DNA of 64,000 nt from Struthio camelus (lineage: Eukaryota; Chordata; Aves; Struthioniformes; Struthionidae): positions 81,218,641 to 81,282,640 of the forward strand of contig NC_090946.1 in NCBI RefSeq assembly GCF_040807025.1, written 5' to 3'. The notes under the pieces are model-generated. The model searched no databases, was not told where the DNA came from, and worked only from the letters and a program-made list of their open reading frames with translations. Position numbers and translations under genes: made by a program. This document shows positions 38,701 through 46,700 of this stretch, in pieces; position 1 is the first letter of the stretch, and each line of letters opens with the position of its first letter.

Positions 38701-40943
38701 TTGATTACTGATATTGATTACTTGCCTTTACATGATATTTTACTGTTACCTGCTCAATTTAAAAAGGCGTCAACCAGGCATGCAAGCACTACGTTTTGTG
38801 CAGTTTATTTTGCCGGTACCTTTCGTAGGGTAAATTCTGCTGTTATACACAGCTTGCTGCTTTCATAACATGCAGAAGTATGATAAATTGAATCTAGACA
38901 TTTTTAAGTGGTGAGAGGCCAAGCATTTGCTACAGAAACAGCTCTGAGCAAATACACTGATGCTAAGATCTATGTCAGCTGGGCAGCAGTCCACCATCAA
39001 CATTAAAAACGTAAACTGATTGACCTCTGTAAAGTGCTATTTAAACGCTAACTTAACGATTTTCGTAATACTCTACACAGGTAAAAACATAAACTTGCTA
39101 AAAATGCATTTAGCAGTTTTATTTGCCAAACTTGACATATTCTTAGTTTTCATTGTGCCGTGAACCCGAGGTTCTTCATTAGAAAGCCTTTGAAAGTAAT
39201 GCACTAGTCAATCTAGTCTTAGTTTCCAAAGACCAAAGCATAAAAGATTACCAAAGACTTTCAATCATTTAGATATCGCATAGTTTATCTATAGACTATA
39301 ATGGAGTTTAAGGTCAGAAGGAACGTTACATCTCCCTGTACATCACAGATCATTCACATTAATTTAAATATGCTTACTCTAGAAGTGGCTAACTCCTTGG
39401 TACTATAGAAAATGTACTGAAATCTGTACATAACTGGCAGTCACAAGAAACGTACTACCTACCCATGACATCCAAAGGGAACAAAAGCTCTGGGAATAGT
39501 TTACAGGATGCAGTTCTTGATTAGTTTGGGATCAGGCAAGAACAGGCATGCAACAGGGTAGACAAGAGGCTAGAGTAGGCATGCCAGGGTAACCCAGCAA
39601 GTCACACCCCACTGCTTTGCTTCCTACCGCAGTTGAGGGTTTGTATTTCAATACTTGTATTTGTTTGTATTTTCAGTATTTCAGTAGTCACCAGCAGCCC
39701 CCGTGGCAACACAACCTTTTCCCAGTCAAATGAACCAAGCTCAGGAATAGAGTACCTCTTTTCAAATGTCACAAGTTGCCCAGCTCTATCCCATCTTTTG
39801 GGTCCAATGTTTTTATTAAAAAAAAAAAAAACACAAGACTGTGGAGAGAATGCACTGGCTGTGGATATTGGATAGCATCATTAATAGCTCCCTTTCAGAC
39901 TGAATTCATCCAGAGCTAAGAGTCACAAGGATTTATTTATACCAGAACTGTCAGTGGTCCTTTGATGGAGAAAAGCAGATGTGTTCTAGTCTACCATCGG
40001 CTCATCTTAGAAATGACCGAACTGCTTTCCGAGGAAACATGCTGCGTCTAACAAACAACTACTGACAACTAAAAAACCCAGGGACTCAGAAGCAAGAACA
40101 TGAGCGATACAAACGGATTATAGACAAAATACAGCCAAACGTTATAGCAGTCCCCCCCACACACACAAAGGGAGGGAACCAAGAGAAACATTTAGCCCAG
40201 AGCACCTATGCACTGCATATTCGTGGGACAGAGGAAGTGACCCGGCTTCGCGAGCTCTTCCCAGACACGCGCTGCGTAAAAGAGCGAAGGGAGAACAGCG
40301 CAGCACGCAGCTAAACGAGGCGACACCACTTATGCCGGTCTCGGGAACTAATCCTCAGAGAAGAGGATAAGCAGGAGAGAGGAGGACAAGCACCCGGAGG
40401 GGCCGGAGACGCTGTGGGGCAGCGGCCCCTCCCCCACGCCCGCGCGCGCCTCTCTCCTCAGCGCGACCGTTGAAGCCGTTCCAAAGCCACGTCCCGCGCG
40501 CGCCGCCGTTTAAAGCTCCCGCCCCTCCGGCGCGCGCGGCGCCGCCGGCCAATCAGCGCCCGCGCTGAGGTAAACAGCGCTCCGCTCCCGGCCCGCCGAG
40601 GGGCTGCACCGGCCGAGGGGGCGGCTGGGGGCGCCGCGGGCAGGGCAGGGCAGGGCGGCGGGGGAGCCCCCGCGCCGACCAGCTTCCCCTCCCCGCCCCG
40701 CTCCGGGGCTCCTCAGCTCGGCGGCCCGCTGTGTGGCGGCGCGCCTCCTCCCCTTCCACCTTCCCCCTCTCCGGGCTGCCCCCACCCTCCTCCCGCTCGT
40801 CCTCGCCCCCGGCGCCCTCCGGCCGCCGCCTCCCGCCTTACCACGTATCCCCCCCACACATAGAGAAAGTTCCCGTCCACCACGGCGCAGTGGCCGCTCC
40901 GCTCCTCGGCCACGCAGAACTGCTCCGCGGAGTCTGCCGCCAT
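9972..40943 (-). CDS. KLHDC1: KLHDC1, kelch domain-containing 1 (complete, 13 coding exons)
   Basis: Join on the minus strand of 40943-40842, 37033-36963, 34303-34186, 33206-33088, 31321-31243, 30348-30265, 28467-28384, 22158-22100, 16206-16094, 15318-15246, 10971-10887, 10551-10499 and 10146-9972: 1215 nt, 404 aa plus stop (human about 406). Six kelch double glycines lie at about 31, 87, 142, 215, 267 and 318, forming a beta-propeller. The C-terminal helical tail (about 340-390, LSLDCIGKN then LPSKLLQQVL) resembles a BC-box/cullin-box region. From the literature KLHDC1 is a CUL5-type ligase receptor for C-terminal Gly-Gly degrons. Residues equivalent to the KLHDC2 ligand pocket are all present: K128, Y144, W171, R217, R222, S251. 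It is a tandem paralogue of KLHDC2 and divergent from POLE2. The start codon was chosen from homology (MAADSAEQFCVAEERSGH) and the good context AAGATGG. Confidence 0.96.
10147..10498 (-). other. KLHDC1 intron 12 with tandem duplication
   Basis: A short (352 bp) AT-rich intron. It carries an exact 2 x 40 bp tandem duplication (listed separately) and an A-run near the acceptor of exon 13. Confidence 0.85.
10266..10345. repeat. Exact 40-bp tandem duplication (two copies)
   Basis: Positions 10266-10305 and 10306-10345 are identical, starting AGAAACACACCTCCTGTGGC. The match breaks on both sides immediately outside. Perfect identity implies a recent duplication, or an assembly artefact. Confidence 0.95.
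10499..10551 (-). CDS. KLHDC1: KLHDC1 coding exon 12
   Basis: 53 nt, residues 330-347, GHCSDLLIFQTQPYSLLR. Acceptor GATCAG, donor GTGAGT. Too short to stand out as an open frame; found by homology and phase. Confidence 0.93.
10887..10971 (-). CDS. KLHDC1: KLHDC1 coding exon 11
   Basis: 85 nt, residues 301-329, LWHTACLGKEGEVMVFGG to LHFMDT. This is the sixth kelch double-glycine blade. Acceptor TTCCAG, donor GTCAGT. Confidence 0.94.
10972..15245 (-). other. KLHDC1 intron 10
   Basis: A 4.3 kb AT-rich intron. It holds a 19-T run at 11919-11937, a poly-G run near 13345-13360 and an unexplained 124-codon open frame on the minus strand at 13382-13756 (see findings). I recognise no named repeat here. 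Confidence 0.7.
15246..15318 (-). CDS. KLHDC1: KLHDC1 coding exon 10
   Basis: 73 nt, residues 277-301, DGWIHSISTNGWKQL to KSRPR. Acceptor TTGTAG, donor GTATAC. Confidence 0.94.
16094..16206 (-). CDS. KLHDC1: KLHDC1 coding exon 9
   Basis: 113 nt, residues 239-277, ISISGEKPKDRSWHT to LSSDNVPLS. S251-W252 match the pocket Ser-Trp of KLHDC2. The acceptor CACCAAG has a weak pyrimidine tract; donor GTAAGT is strong. Confidence 0.93.
17250..17292. repeat. Single arm of a dispersed AAAGAACCAGTTACT element
   Basis: The segment ATGTAGATTACATCTCAAAG, then AACCAGTTACTTCT, matches with few changes the reverse complement of 20806-20845. It therefore belongs to an interspersed family; I cannot name the family with certainty. 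Confidence 0.6.
20668..20885. repeat. Inverted-repeat element with internal AC/TA/TATG microsatellite
   Basis: An (AC)n tract (about 20684-20712) is followed by an arm CTCAAAGAACCAGTTACTTT (20729-20748), alternating TG/TA/CA repeats, then an inverted arm AAGTAACTAGTTCTTTGAGA (20803-20822) and a TATG-type tract to about 20885. The two arms can pair as a long hairpin. Confidence 0.75.
22100..22158 (-). CDS. KLHDC1: KLHDC1 coding exon 8
   Basis: 59 nt, residues 220-239, QTRMNDLHCLNLDTWTWSGR. R222 aligns with KLHDC2 Arg241. The Cys in DLHCLNLD replaces the Tyr found in both human paralogues. Acceptor TTTCAG, donor GTAGGT. Confidence 0.95.
22159..28383 (-). other. KLHDC1 intron 7
   Basis: The longest intron at 6.2 kb. 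It contains T-rich tracts (about 27140-27170) and moderately GC-richer blocks around 22980-23500 and 24570-25000 that look like old interspersed sequence, though I recognise no family. No kelch-like or other conserved exon was found. Confidence 0.65.
27140..27170. repeat. Poly-T tract
   Basis: A T run of about 30 bases interrupted by a single C, inside KLHDC1 intron 7 (equivalent to poly-A/poly-T low-complexity sequence). It may be the tail remnant of an inserted element, but no element body was recognised. Confidence 0.85.
28384..28467 (-). CDS. KLHDC1: KLHDC1 coding exon 7
   Basis: 84 nt, residues 192-219, GGDPPQPRAAHTCAV to IFGGRVL. R217 aligns with human KLHDC2 Arg236. Acceptor TTTCAG, donor GTTAGT. 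Confidence 0.95.
30265..30348 (-). CDS. KLHDC1: KLHDC1 coding exon 6
   Basis: 84 nt, residues 164-191, EGQIFWGWHNDVHVF to QPAIR. W171 aligns with the KLHDC2 pocket Trp. Same length and phase as KLHDC2 exon 6. Acceptor TTTTAG, donor GTGAGT. Confidence 0.95.
31243..31321 (-). CDS. KLHDC1: KLHDC1 coding exon 5
   Basis: 79 nt, residues 138-163, LIYFGGYGCRKHNEL to VHDAFW. Y144 is the pocket tyrosine equivalent. Acceptor TTTTAG, donor GTAAGC. Confidence 0.95.
33088..33206 (-). CDS. KLHDC1: KLHDC1 coding exon 4
   Basis: 119 nt, residues 98-137, LYYVNLRTKNGTYRW to WVYKDR. K128 in PRDKLS aligns with the KLHDC2 degron-contact Lys. The segment NGTYRWKKITNFK differs from human more than the neighbouring exons do. 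Acceptor TTTAAG, donor GTAACC. Confidence 0.94.
34186..34303 (-). CDS. KLHDC1: KLHDC1 coding exon 3
   Basis: 118 nt, residues 59-97, TMHLMEGELPTSMSGS to DDKGYSNR. Contains the second kelch motif YIFGGF. Acceptor TTGCAG, donor GTATTG. Confidence 0.96.
34304..36962 (-). other. KLHDC1 intron 2, with pyrimidine-rich block
   Basis: A 2.7 kb intron. Between about 35040 and 35460 the plus strand is unusually C/T-rich, with recurring CTTTG, CCAGTTCCTT and AGTCTC-type words. This suggests a decayed internally repetitive element; the family is unknown. Confidence 0.55.
36963..37033 (-). CDS. KLHDC1: KLHDC1 coding exon 2
   Basis: 71 nt, residues 35-58, SIEENEVYLPNDELW to DSGLW. Acceptor TTTTAG, donor GTAAAC, Trp codon split TG|G at the same position as in KLHDC2. 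Confidence 0.95.
37351..37457 (-). mobile_element. CR1 LINE fragment, 3' end
   Basis: Begins TCACAGAATCACAGAATCG and continues through GGGACCTCTGGAGATCATCT, the reverse complement of the avian CR1 3' terminus with its ATTCTGTG direct repeats. Severely 5'-truncated (about 107 bp), as is typical of CR1. It shares nearly all its sequence with the copy at 49446. Confidence 0.92.
38605..38622. repeat. Poly-A tract
   Basis: An uninterrupted run of about 18 A within KLHDC1 intron 1, with no recognised mobile element attached. Confidence 0.85.
40842..40943 (-). CDS. KLHDC1: KLHDC1 coding exon 1
   Basis: Residues 1-34, MAADSAEQFCVAEERSG to YVWGGYV, within the CpG island. Donor GTAAGG at 40841. The start ATG is embedded in the YY1-type motif AAGATGGCGGC. 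Confidence 0.96.
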
Positions 40944-40946
40944 CTT
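40936..40946 (-). promoter_or_regulatory. YY1-type motif overlapping the KLHDC1 start codon
   Basis: AAGATGGCGGC on the minus strand matches the YY1 core AAnATGGCGGC, and its ATG is the translation start. In TATA-less promoters, YY1 motifs in this orientation often lie just downstream of the transcription start. Confidence 0.6.
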
Positions 40947-41270
40947 AGGAGGAGGAGGAGGAAGCGGCTGGCCTGCCTCAGTGTTCGCGTCCCGCCACCG
41001 CCTCCTCCGGGAGAGGCTGCGGCTCGCCGCCGGTCGCTCCCCCCCAGGGCGGACGGGAAGCGAGGAGGGTCCAAAGTGTGGGGCGTAACGGGTCGAGGGG
41101 CCGCCGCCGCCTTCCCTCAGCTCCGGCGGAGCCGCGGCGGCGGGAGCAGGGGCCGGGCGGCGGGGGCGACCTGCTGCCCGGGCCTCGCGGGGGGGCCGCA
41201 GTGGGGCCGGCGGGGGTGGCCGTGGGGCTGCGCTTGTTCCCCTCCTGGAAGGGGAAATACCTGCGAGTCA

Positions 41271-43400
41271 TCTGCCATCATGTCCCAAACTCTCTATATA
41301 TTTATCATTATTTGAGGGAGCTCCACTCATCAGTAACACATTGTTCTGTGTTGGCCTGCCCTTAAGCAGCAGGCTGGAAAAGCAGCAGCCTCCTATGCTG
41401 CCATGCTTAATGCTATGAGATCCGCAACCCAGTCAGTTCCAGATGAGCGGTGGGTGCAATCAGAATGAATGGAGTTAAAAATAAAACATACAGCTCTTCA
41501 GAAAGGAGGGGCCAGTGGAGCCTGGGGGAAATGAATGCATTACCACCATGTAAAATGACTCCAACAAGTAATTATAAATATTTTTTTTTTTTGTGGGAGT
41601 GGGACATAGATTTCTTCTGTTAGAGCTAGAAGGGAGGACGTTAACTAATCCTGACAATGACTGCTAATACTAACACGAAGAAATGTAACGCTGCTGACAC
41701 TCTGGGGCGATGGTTAAAAACACAGGAACAAGCATTTGAAAGAGTTAAGAAAAAGGGGGGTAACAGACAAATTCTCAAGTACAAAAGACATCTAGATCAA
41801 ACGGAGCTACAGCGTGAGGTCCCAGAAAAGCTGAGGAGCAGCGCAAAGCAACCTTTGGCTTTTGCCAGTGGAGCGCTGACAGACACGAAAATGAGATCTC
41901 TGTCGTGCTTGGTGTAACAAAACGGTTGCATCGATTCACCTTTGGCACGAGGCAGATGTGCTGTCTGATGGTAAACCGCCAGCCTGTCTCAATACAGCAG
42001 TCCTGCTCTGCTCCCAAGCCGTGCCGGCGTGTGCTAAGACCCCAGCGCTGTCATGTCCAGCAAAGTCATGACAGACGGCGGAGACAAAGAGCTGGGCATA
42101 ACTTCCAGAGTGTGAGACAGATGGCTTTGTGAAACAGGAGTCTACAGCTCACGCTAGAATACTTTTATAAAAATCTCCGGTGGGAGGCTCCAGGCAACGT
42201 AACAGAACCCCAAGTACAGCAGGATGCCGCAGGGCTGTGCTTTATATTCTAGGGTTTGGCCGTACCTCAAAATAAAATGCTTTCCTTTTGCTAGAAGAGG
42301 GTTACCTCCCTTTTCCAGGTGAGTTGTGAGCTGGATGCTTAAATTAGATTTTCTTTAAAGGAGAATAAGCAGTTACCTTAGTGAATAGAAGAGCTGATGT
42401 AATCATTGGGTTCATAATTTGCACCTAAAGATAGCTGCCTGTCTGAAATGAAAAAAGGGACCATATTTCCTGCCAAAATAATTGAGACCTGTCAGATGGT
42501 AGCTTTTCATCTAAAGAGAGCAGATTGAGCTTCACCCATGAGCTTCCTCCTGAATGAGGAGGACTGATCATAAATGATTCAGCGGAGAAGGGACTATGGA
42601 CAATAAGCTGACATTATTTTGTCCGGCTTTATAGCCCTGCAGTCTCTTTTGGGGGCCCGAAGAAAACTGCGTGTAAGGCTAATTCCCTGGGTACGCATCA
42701 AGGCAGCGGTGAGGACTGTCCTGTGGTTGCTGGCAAAGACAGCCACTACTGGAAGGTATCCCTGTCTCCCAGTGCTGCGGGATGATAGTCACTGCTCTGG
42801 GGTGACACACAAGAGCTAAGAGCTTACTACCTACTAAACTCTCCGGCGGCGAAGGGTTGCGCTGGTAAACTTGGCGTTCAGGTAGGACAGCGGCTGAGGG
42901 TATACAAGAGCACGAAAACAAAGCGGCAGGGATCACTGTGCTCCCTTCCAAGTACAATACCGTTGCGCAAAGTAGTGAGAAGGTGAAGCTGGTTTATGAA
43001 AGACAGTGTCCAGCCAAGCAACAGACGGCAGAGTTACGGTCGCTTGCTAACAGCCCCGATCCAGGGCTGGGAAGCCTTAGACGAGACCGACCGAAGAGTG
43101 AACGAAGGGCGGGAGAGGAACCTCCCTGGCCACCTCACGGGCTAAAGGCATCAGCGGGTGAAGACAAGCCCCCATCACAGTACACGTGGAAGACTGACTC
43201 GCAGCCTGCCGTATCTGGACCTTACGTCTGATGGCGGGTACGGGAACTGATTTGGGAGACGCTCTGCGTCCGTCGTGATGCAAAATGCTGTCGGGGCAGA
43301 GAGACTGCGCTGGACCCTCGGCGACGCCGTGCAGCCCGGGCCTGCTTGAGCCAAGGGGGCTTCAGCGCTGTCGACTGCCTCGCCTGAGAGGCAAGAAAAT
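41271..43400. other. KLHDC1-POLE2 intergenic spacer
   Basis: About 2.1 kb between the two CpG islands. It is of mixed composition, with no recognisable exon, RNA gene or named repeat. Open frames of up to about 97 codons on either strand lack any family resemblance. Confidence 0.65.
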
Positions 43401-43673
43401 AACACAGTAGGTAATTTTACCGTGCAACCAGTGCCAGCCGCAGCCGCCTTCCTGTTGTATTGGTGTTTTTTTTTTTTTTTCGGTCTGCCCTCCCGTCAAA
43501 TTCGCGGCCCGGCGCAAAAAAAGCGCCGCTCGCCGCTCTGGAGAAGGCGATGCGGCCCCAACGAGGAAACGTGGCGGGCCGCCGAGGCAGCGGGGGCCGG
43601 GCCGGGCCGGGCCAGGGCCCCCGCCCTCCCCGGGGCCGGGCCGGGACGGCGGCGAGGGGCGGTGCGGTGCCGC

Positions 43674-43683
43674 TTGGCGCCAA
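43674..43683. promoter_or_regulatory. E2F-type palindrome
   Basis: TTGGCGCCAA is a perfect 10-bp dyad 9 bases before the POLE2 ATG and resembles E2F sites of S-phase genes. Family knowledge: POLE2 is an E2F-responsive replication gene. Binding here is inferred. Confidence 0.6.
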
Positions 43684-43692
43684 CCGCCCGCC

Positions 43693-43760
43693 ATGGAGCC
43701 GCCGCGGCTGCGGCGCCGCCTGGGCGCCGCGTTCCGGCTGCGCGGGCTGCTGCTGCGCGC
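43693..43760 (+). CDS. POLE2: POLE2 coding exon 1
   Basis: Residues 1-22, [18 protein letters not shown] to LLLR, with Ala23 split GC|G. The ATG context CGCCATGG is a strong Kozak match. Donor GTGAGT. Confidence 0.94.
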
Positions 43761-46700
43761 GTGAGTAGCGGGCGGCGGGAGCGGGCGGCGGGAGGGGGGG
43801 CGCGGCGGCGGCCCCCTCCCCCCCCCGGCGCGCTGCCTCCTGAGGCGATTTCCCGCCCAGACGCTGCCGGGACGCGTCTTCCTCGCGGCGGGGTTTACGA
43901 GGGAGCCCGGGGCCCTGCTGCTCCTGTTTGTGCCCTCTCAGGATCGTGCTTTTAATAATCGGTTCCGTGTTTGTTTCTGGCGCGGAGGGGATGCGATTAC
44001 TTTGGACCGCAGCGTCCTAGTCGTTTCCTTAGCCAGGAGTCCAAGTTAGGGCTCCCGGAGACGGTGTGAGGGTCGGCTCTTAGCCGAAACGCCGTTGTTG
44101 GTTGGCTCATGGGTGATGGGGATGATAAAATTGTCATCTTTAACCGCTAGTCTGCGGTCAAAGGGCAAGGGGAAGAAATGAATTCGTAATTCACGTTTTA
44201 CGTATTATCCTAATTCTTGTTTTTATTTGGGTTTGTTTGCCGAGAGAAGGATAGGCTGGGGGGGGGGGGGCTCAAATTCCAGTCTTCTAGACCTGAAGGA
44301 TTGTTGTAGAAAAGAGGGAGGTACTTCACAGGGATGCACAATGCCAGGACAAGAGGCAACAGGCACGAGTTTTTAAAAAAAAAAAAAACACCAACAACTA
44401 TTCACTGTGAGAACAATCAAACATTGGAATCAGTTGACTGGGGAAGTGGTGGGATCTCCATCAGTGGAAATACTCAAGACTTGGCTTGACAGGGCCCTGG
44501 CTAATGTAGTCTAAGGCCCTGCTTTCAACAGAAGGTTGGGCCAGATGATCCCAGAGGTCCCTTCCAGTGAGGAATTTCCTATGAGCCGCTGAAAAAACAG
44601 TTCTCAGTGAGAGCAGCTAAGTGCTGGGACAGGATGCAGAGGGGCTGTGAGATCTCCATCCTTAGAGACACTCAAGAGTTGGGCTGAACAAGGCCCTGAG
44701 TGAGGTGACCTACCTCGTGGGTCCTGCTCGGAGCAGAATGCTGGACCAGGTGACCGCAGAAATTCCTTCTAACATGACTCTTTCTACCTCATCTGTGAAG
44801 ATGAGGTTCTCTCTGCCTGCATCTTGAACGCTGTGTTTTCTATTCCTGATGAATTTTTGTTTTCATTTGAACTTAAACCAGTGCAGTATTATGCAGTGTT
44901 AATTGTTTCTCCTTCTTTAATCACGAGGCATTTAGTGATGATGTGCACATCTGCCAAGATTAGCATAGTTTGTATAAACTTTAGTGAGTTTTAATTGCTT
45001 TTTGAGCTAACGTCCTTCATTCAAATTAGGGATGCTGTTAACTATCTTACTGAAGCTCTTCAGTCCGTCAATGAAGTAGAGCTTGAAGATGTAATTGAAA
45101 ACATCATTGATGCTGTTGAAAAACAGCCTCGTAAGTAGACAATTTTTTTTCTAAGCTTGCTAATTTTCTCTTGGCCTTACAATGTTATTTAGACAAAGAC
45201 AGAGTTGCTGGCAGCTTATGCACTGAGGTGTCGTTCTAATCTACGAGGCTGATCATGATAAATGCATTTGTGGACTTTTTGTTTTGCTAAATACTGAAGT
45301 TTGTCGTGTTAGCAAAAGGTAGTGTAATTTTGCCATTTAAAAAGTTGGCAGCTTCGTGCCTCCTGACTTCTCCGTGAGCAGCGAAATTCTTAAATACCAG
45401 CTCAGAACAGCACCTAGCTGAGTTTGTATGGATATCTTTGCATCTGAAACGATCATTTTAAGTATGAAAATAAACCAAAGAGATCATGAGAAATTAATTT
45501 ATGTGATATCCAGTAGTCCAGGTCCAGAGAGGGATAAGGTTGTTGACAGCTATAATCTTGGGAGTTTAGCTGTGACTGTAAGAAGGAAACTTGAATAGTT
45601 TACCTATCTCGGTTCAGAGATCAGTGCACTTGTAGCCAAGTGGAGTGGCAGATGCCAGTGCACCAGTGTAATAGTCTGGTATATTAACTTAAACCAGCTA
45701 TGGGTGGAATTTAACCAGCGCTTGGATTGTCTCTGAAGCAGCAAGGCAGATGTCGGTGCTCTGTTTTACCTACCTGATCTTATGCTGATAACAGTTGGGG
45801 CGCTGTAGCACGGGAGAAGCTGTACCTGCTTGGTGTGTGAAACAAGGTCAGAGTCCATAGATGAGTAAGTTCAGAAGTCCAGCCCAGAAAACTCCTGGAA
45901 AATCCATAAGGACATGAGAAGCTCAAAGCGTTGAGCTTTTGCTGCTGAAGTTCCTATGGCCCCCACCAATTCTGAGCATGCCTGGAACTTCATCATCTCG
46001 GCAGGAATATTGTCTTTGGGGACTGCCTCCTGCTAAGCTGGGGCACTATGCCCTGCTTAACTGAGGCACACAGATAAAGTGTCCCTGCTACTGAGTGCCT
46101 TGCAGGGCATGGCGTGATAGAGGTGTTCAGAACATGCCTGACAGCACAAAGCAGGAGTTGTAGCGCTTTTAGTTAGAGCGCTTGACCGAAGGAGGTGGTG
46201 CTGATACCTGCCATAGATGTGTGTTTACAGATCAGAGCTCAAGAGAACTAGGAAACCTGGGCTCAATGTGATTTTCCGGCTGAGGAGATTCAAATCCGTA
46301 AAAATGTGATCTAAATACTAGGCCTCAGATGAGTTGGGGAAAATTATCTAAACCGAATCAGATCAAGGGTGGACACGTGTGTGCCATGTATGTAGTTTGT
46401 AGTATGTATTAGAGCACGCAGTACAGAGGTTAGGATGGCTTTATGTTCTTACGCTAGCCTTGGGAAAACAGCTGATTGCTGATCGAACAGAGAGTAAAGG
46501 CAGCGTAGAGAGCTGGTCCTGATCCAGCATAAAGCCTGGCGGTACAAATTAACTCCTCAACATTTTTGAACAAATTTGAACAAGTACAAGAAGTTCTAGG
46601 ACCAACGTAGTACCCGCAGTTATTGTATTCTCTAACAGTAGCCTTTGTCCAGGGTGAGATTTTGTGCTATACATTCCAACCTTGTACAGCTAACTGCAGG

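Larger units (their letters stand above)
37034..40841 (-). other. KLHDC1 intron 1
   Basis: A 3.8 kb intron. It holds an antisense-to-plus CR1 fragment at 37351-37457, an A-run at 38605-38622 and, near exon 1, the downstream half of the CpG island (about 40230-40841) with a CCAAT box at 40549-40553. Confidence 0.8.
40230..41270. promoter_or_regulatory. KLHDC1: CpG island and KLHDC1 promoter
   Basis: A dense CpG block surrounding KLHDC1 exon 1. The part above 40943 is the presumed promoter and 5'UTR; the part below 40842 is in intron 1 and includes CCAAT at 40549. No TATA box is evident. Long open frames on both strands (for example 40731-41315 plus) are compositional artefacts. Confidence 0.8.
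43480..43850. promoter_or_regulatory. POLE2: CpG island and POLE2 promoter
   Basis: A CpG-dense block around POLE2 exon 1. Upstream of the ATG it contains a perfect palindrome TTGGCGCCAA (43674-43683, E2F-type), a G-quadruplex-capable run at 43592-43611, and GGCGCAAAAAAAGCGCC (43508-43524). This fits cell-cycle (E2F) control expected for a replication gene. Confidence 0.75.
43761..45029 (+). other. POLE2 intron 1
   Basis: 1.27 kb. GC-rich at its start, then a poly-G run near 44259-44269 and two consecutive plus-strand CR1 fragments between 44338 and 44790. Confidence 0.8.

Noticed and set aside
40731-41315. 194-codon open frame on the plus strand, with several overlapping frames on both strands
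   Set aside because: These are compositional artefacts of the KLHDC1 CpG island, and the frame runs antisense to the real KLHDC1 exon 1.
43422-43955. 177-codon open frame on the plus strand over POLE2 exon 1
   Set aside because: It is a different reading frame from the POLE2 start and runs through the donor into intron 1. Its composition is Ala/Arg/Pro repeats, so it is an artefact of the CpG island.
46170-46200. Short tRNA-like string (TTAGAGCGCTTGACCGAAGG)
   Set aside because: Resembles a D-arm in isolation, but no acceptor stem, anticodon arm or T-arm (GGTTCRANYCC) could be found around it.
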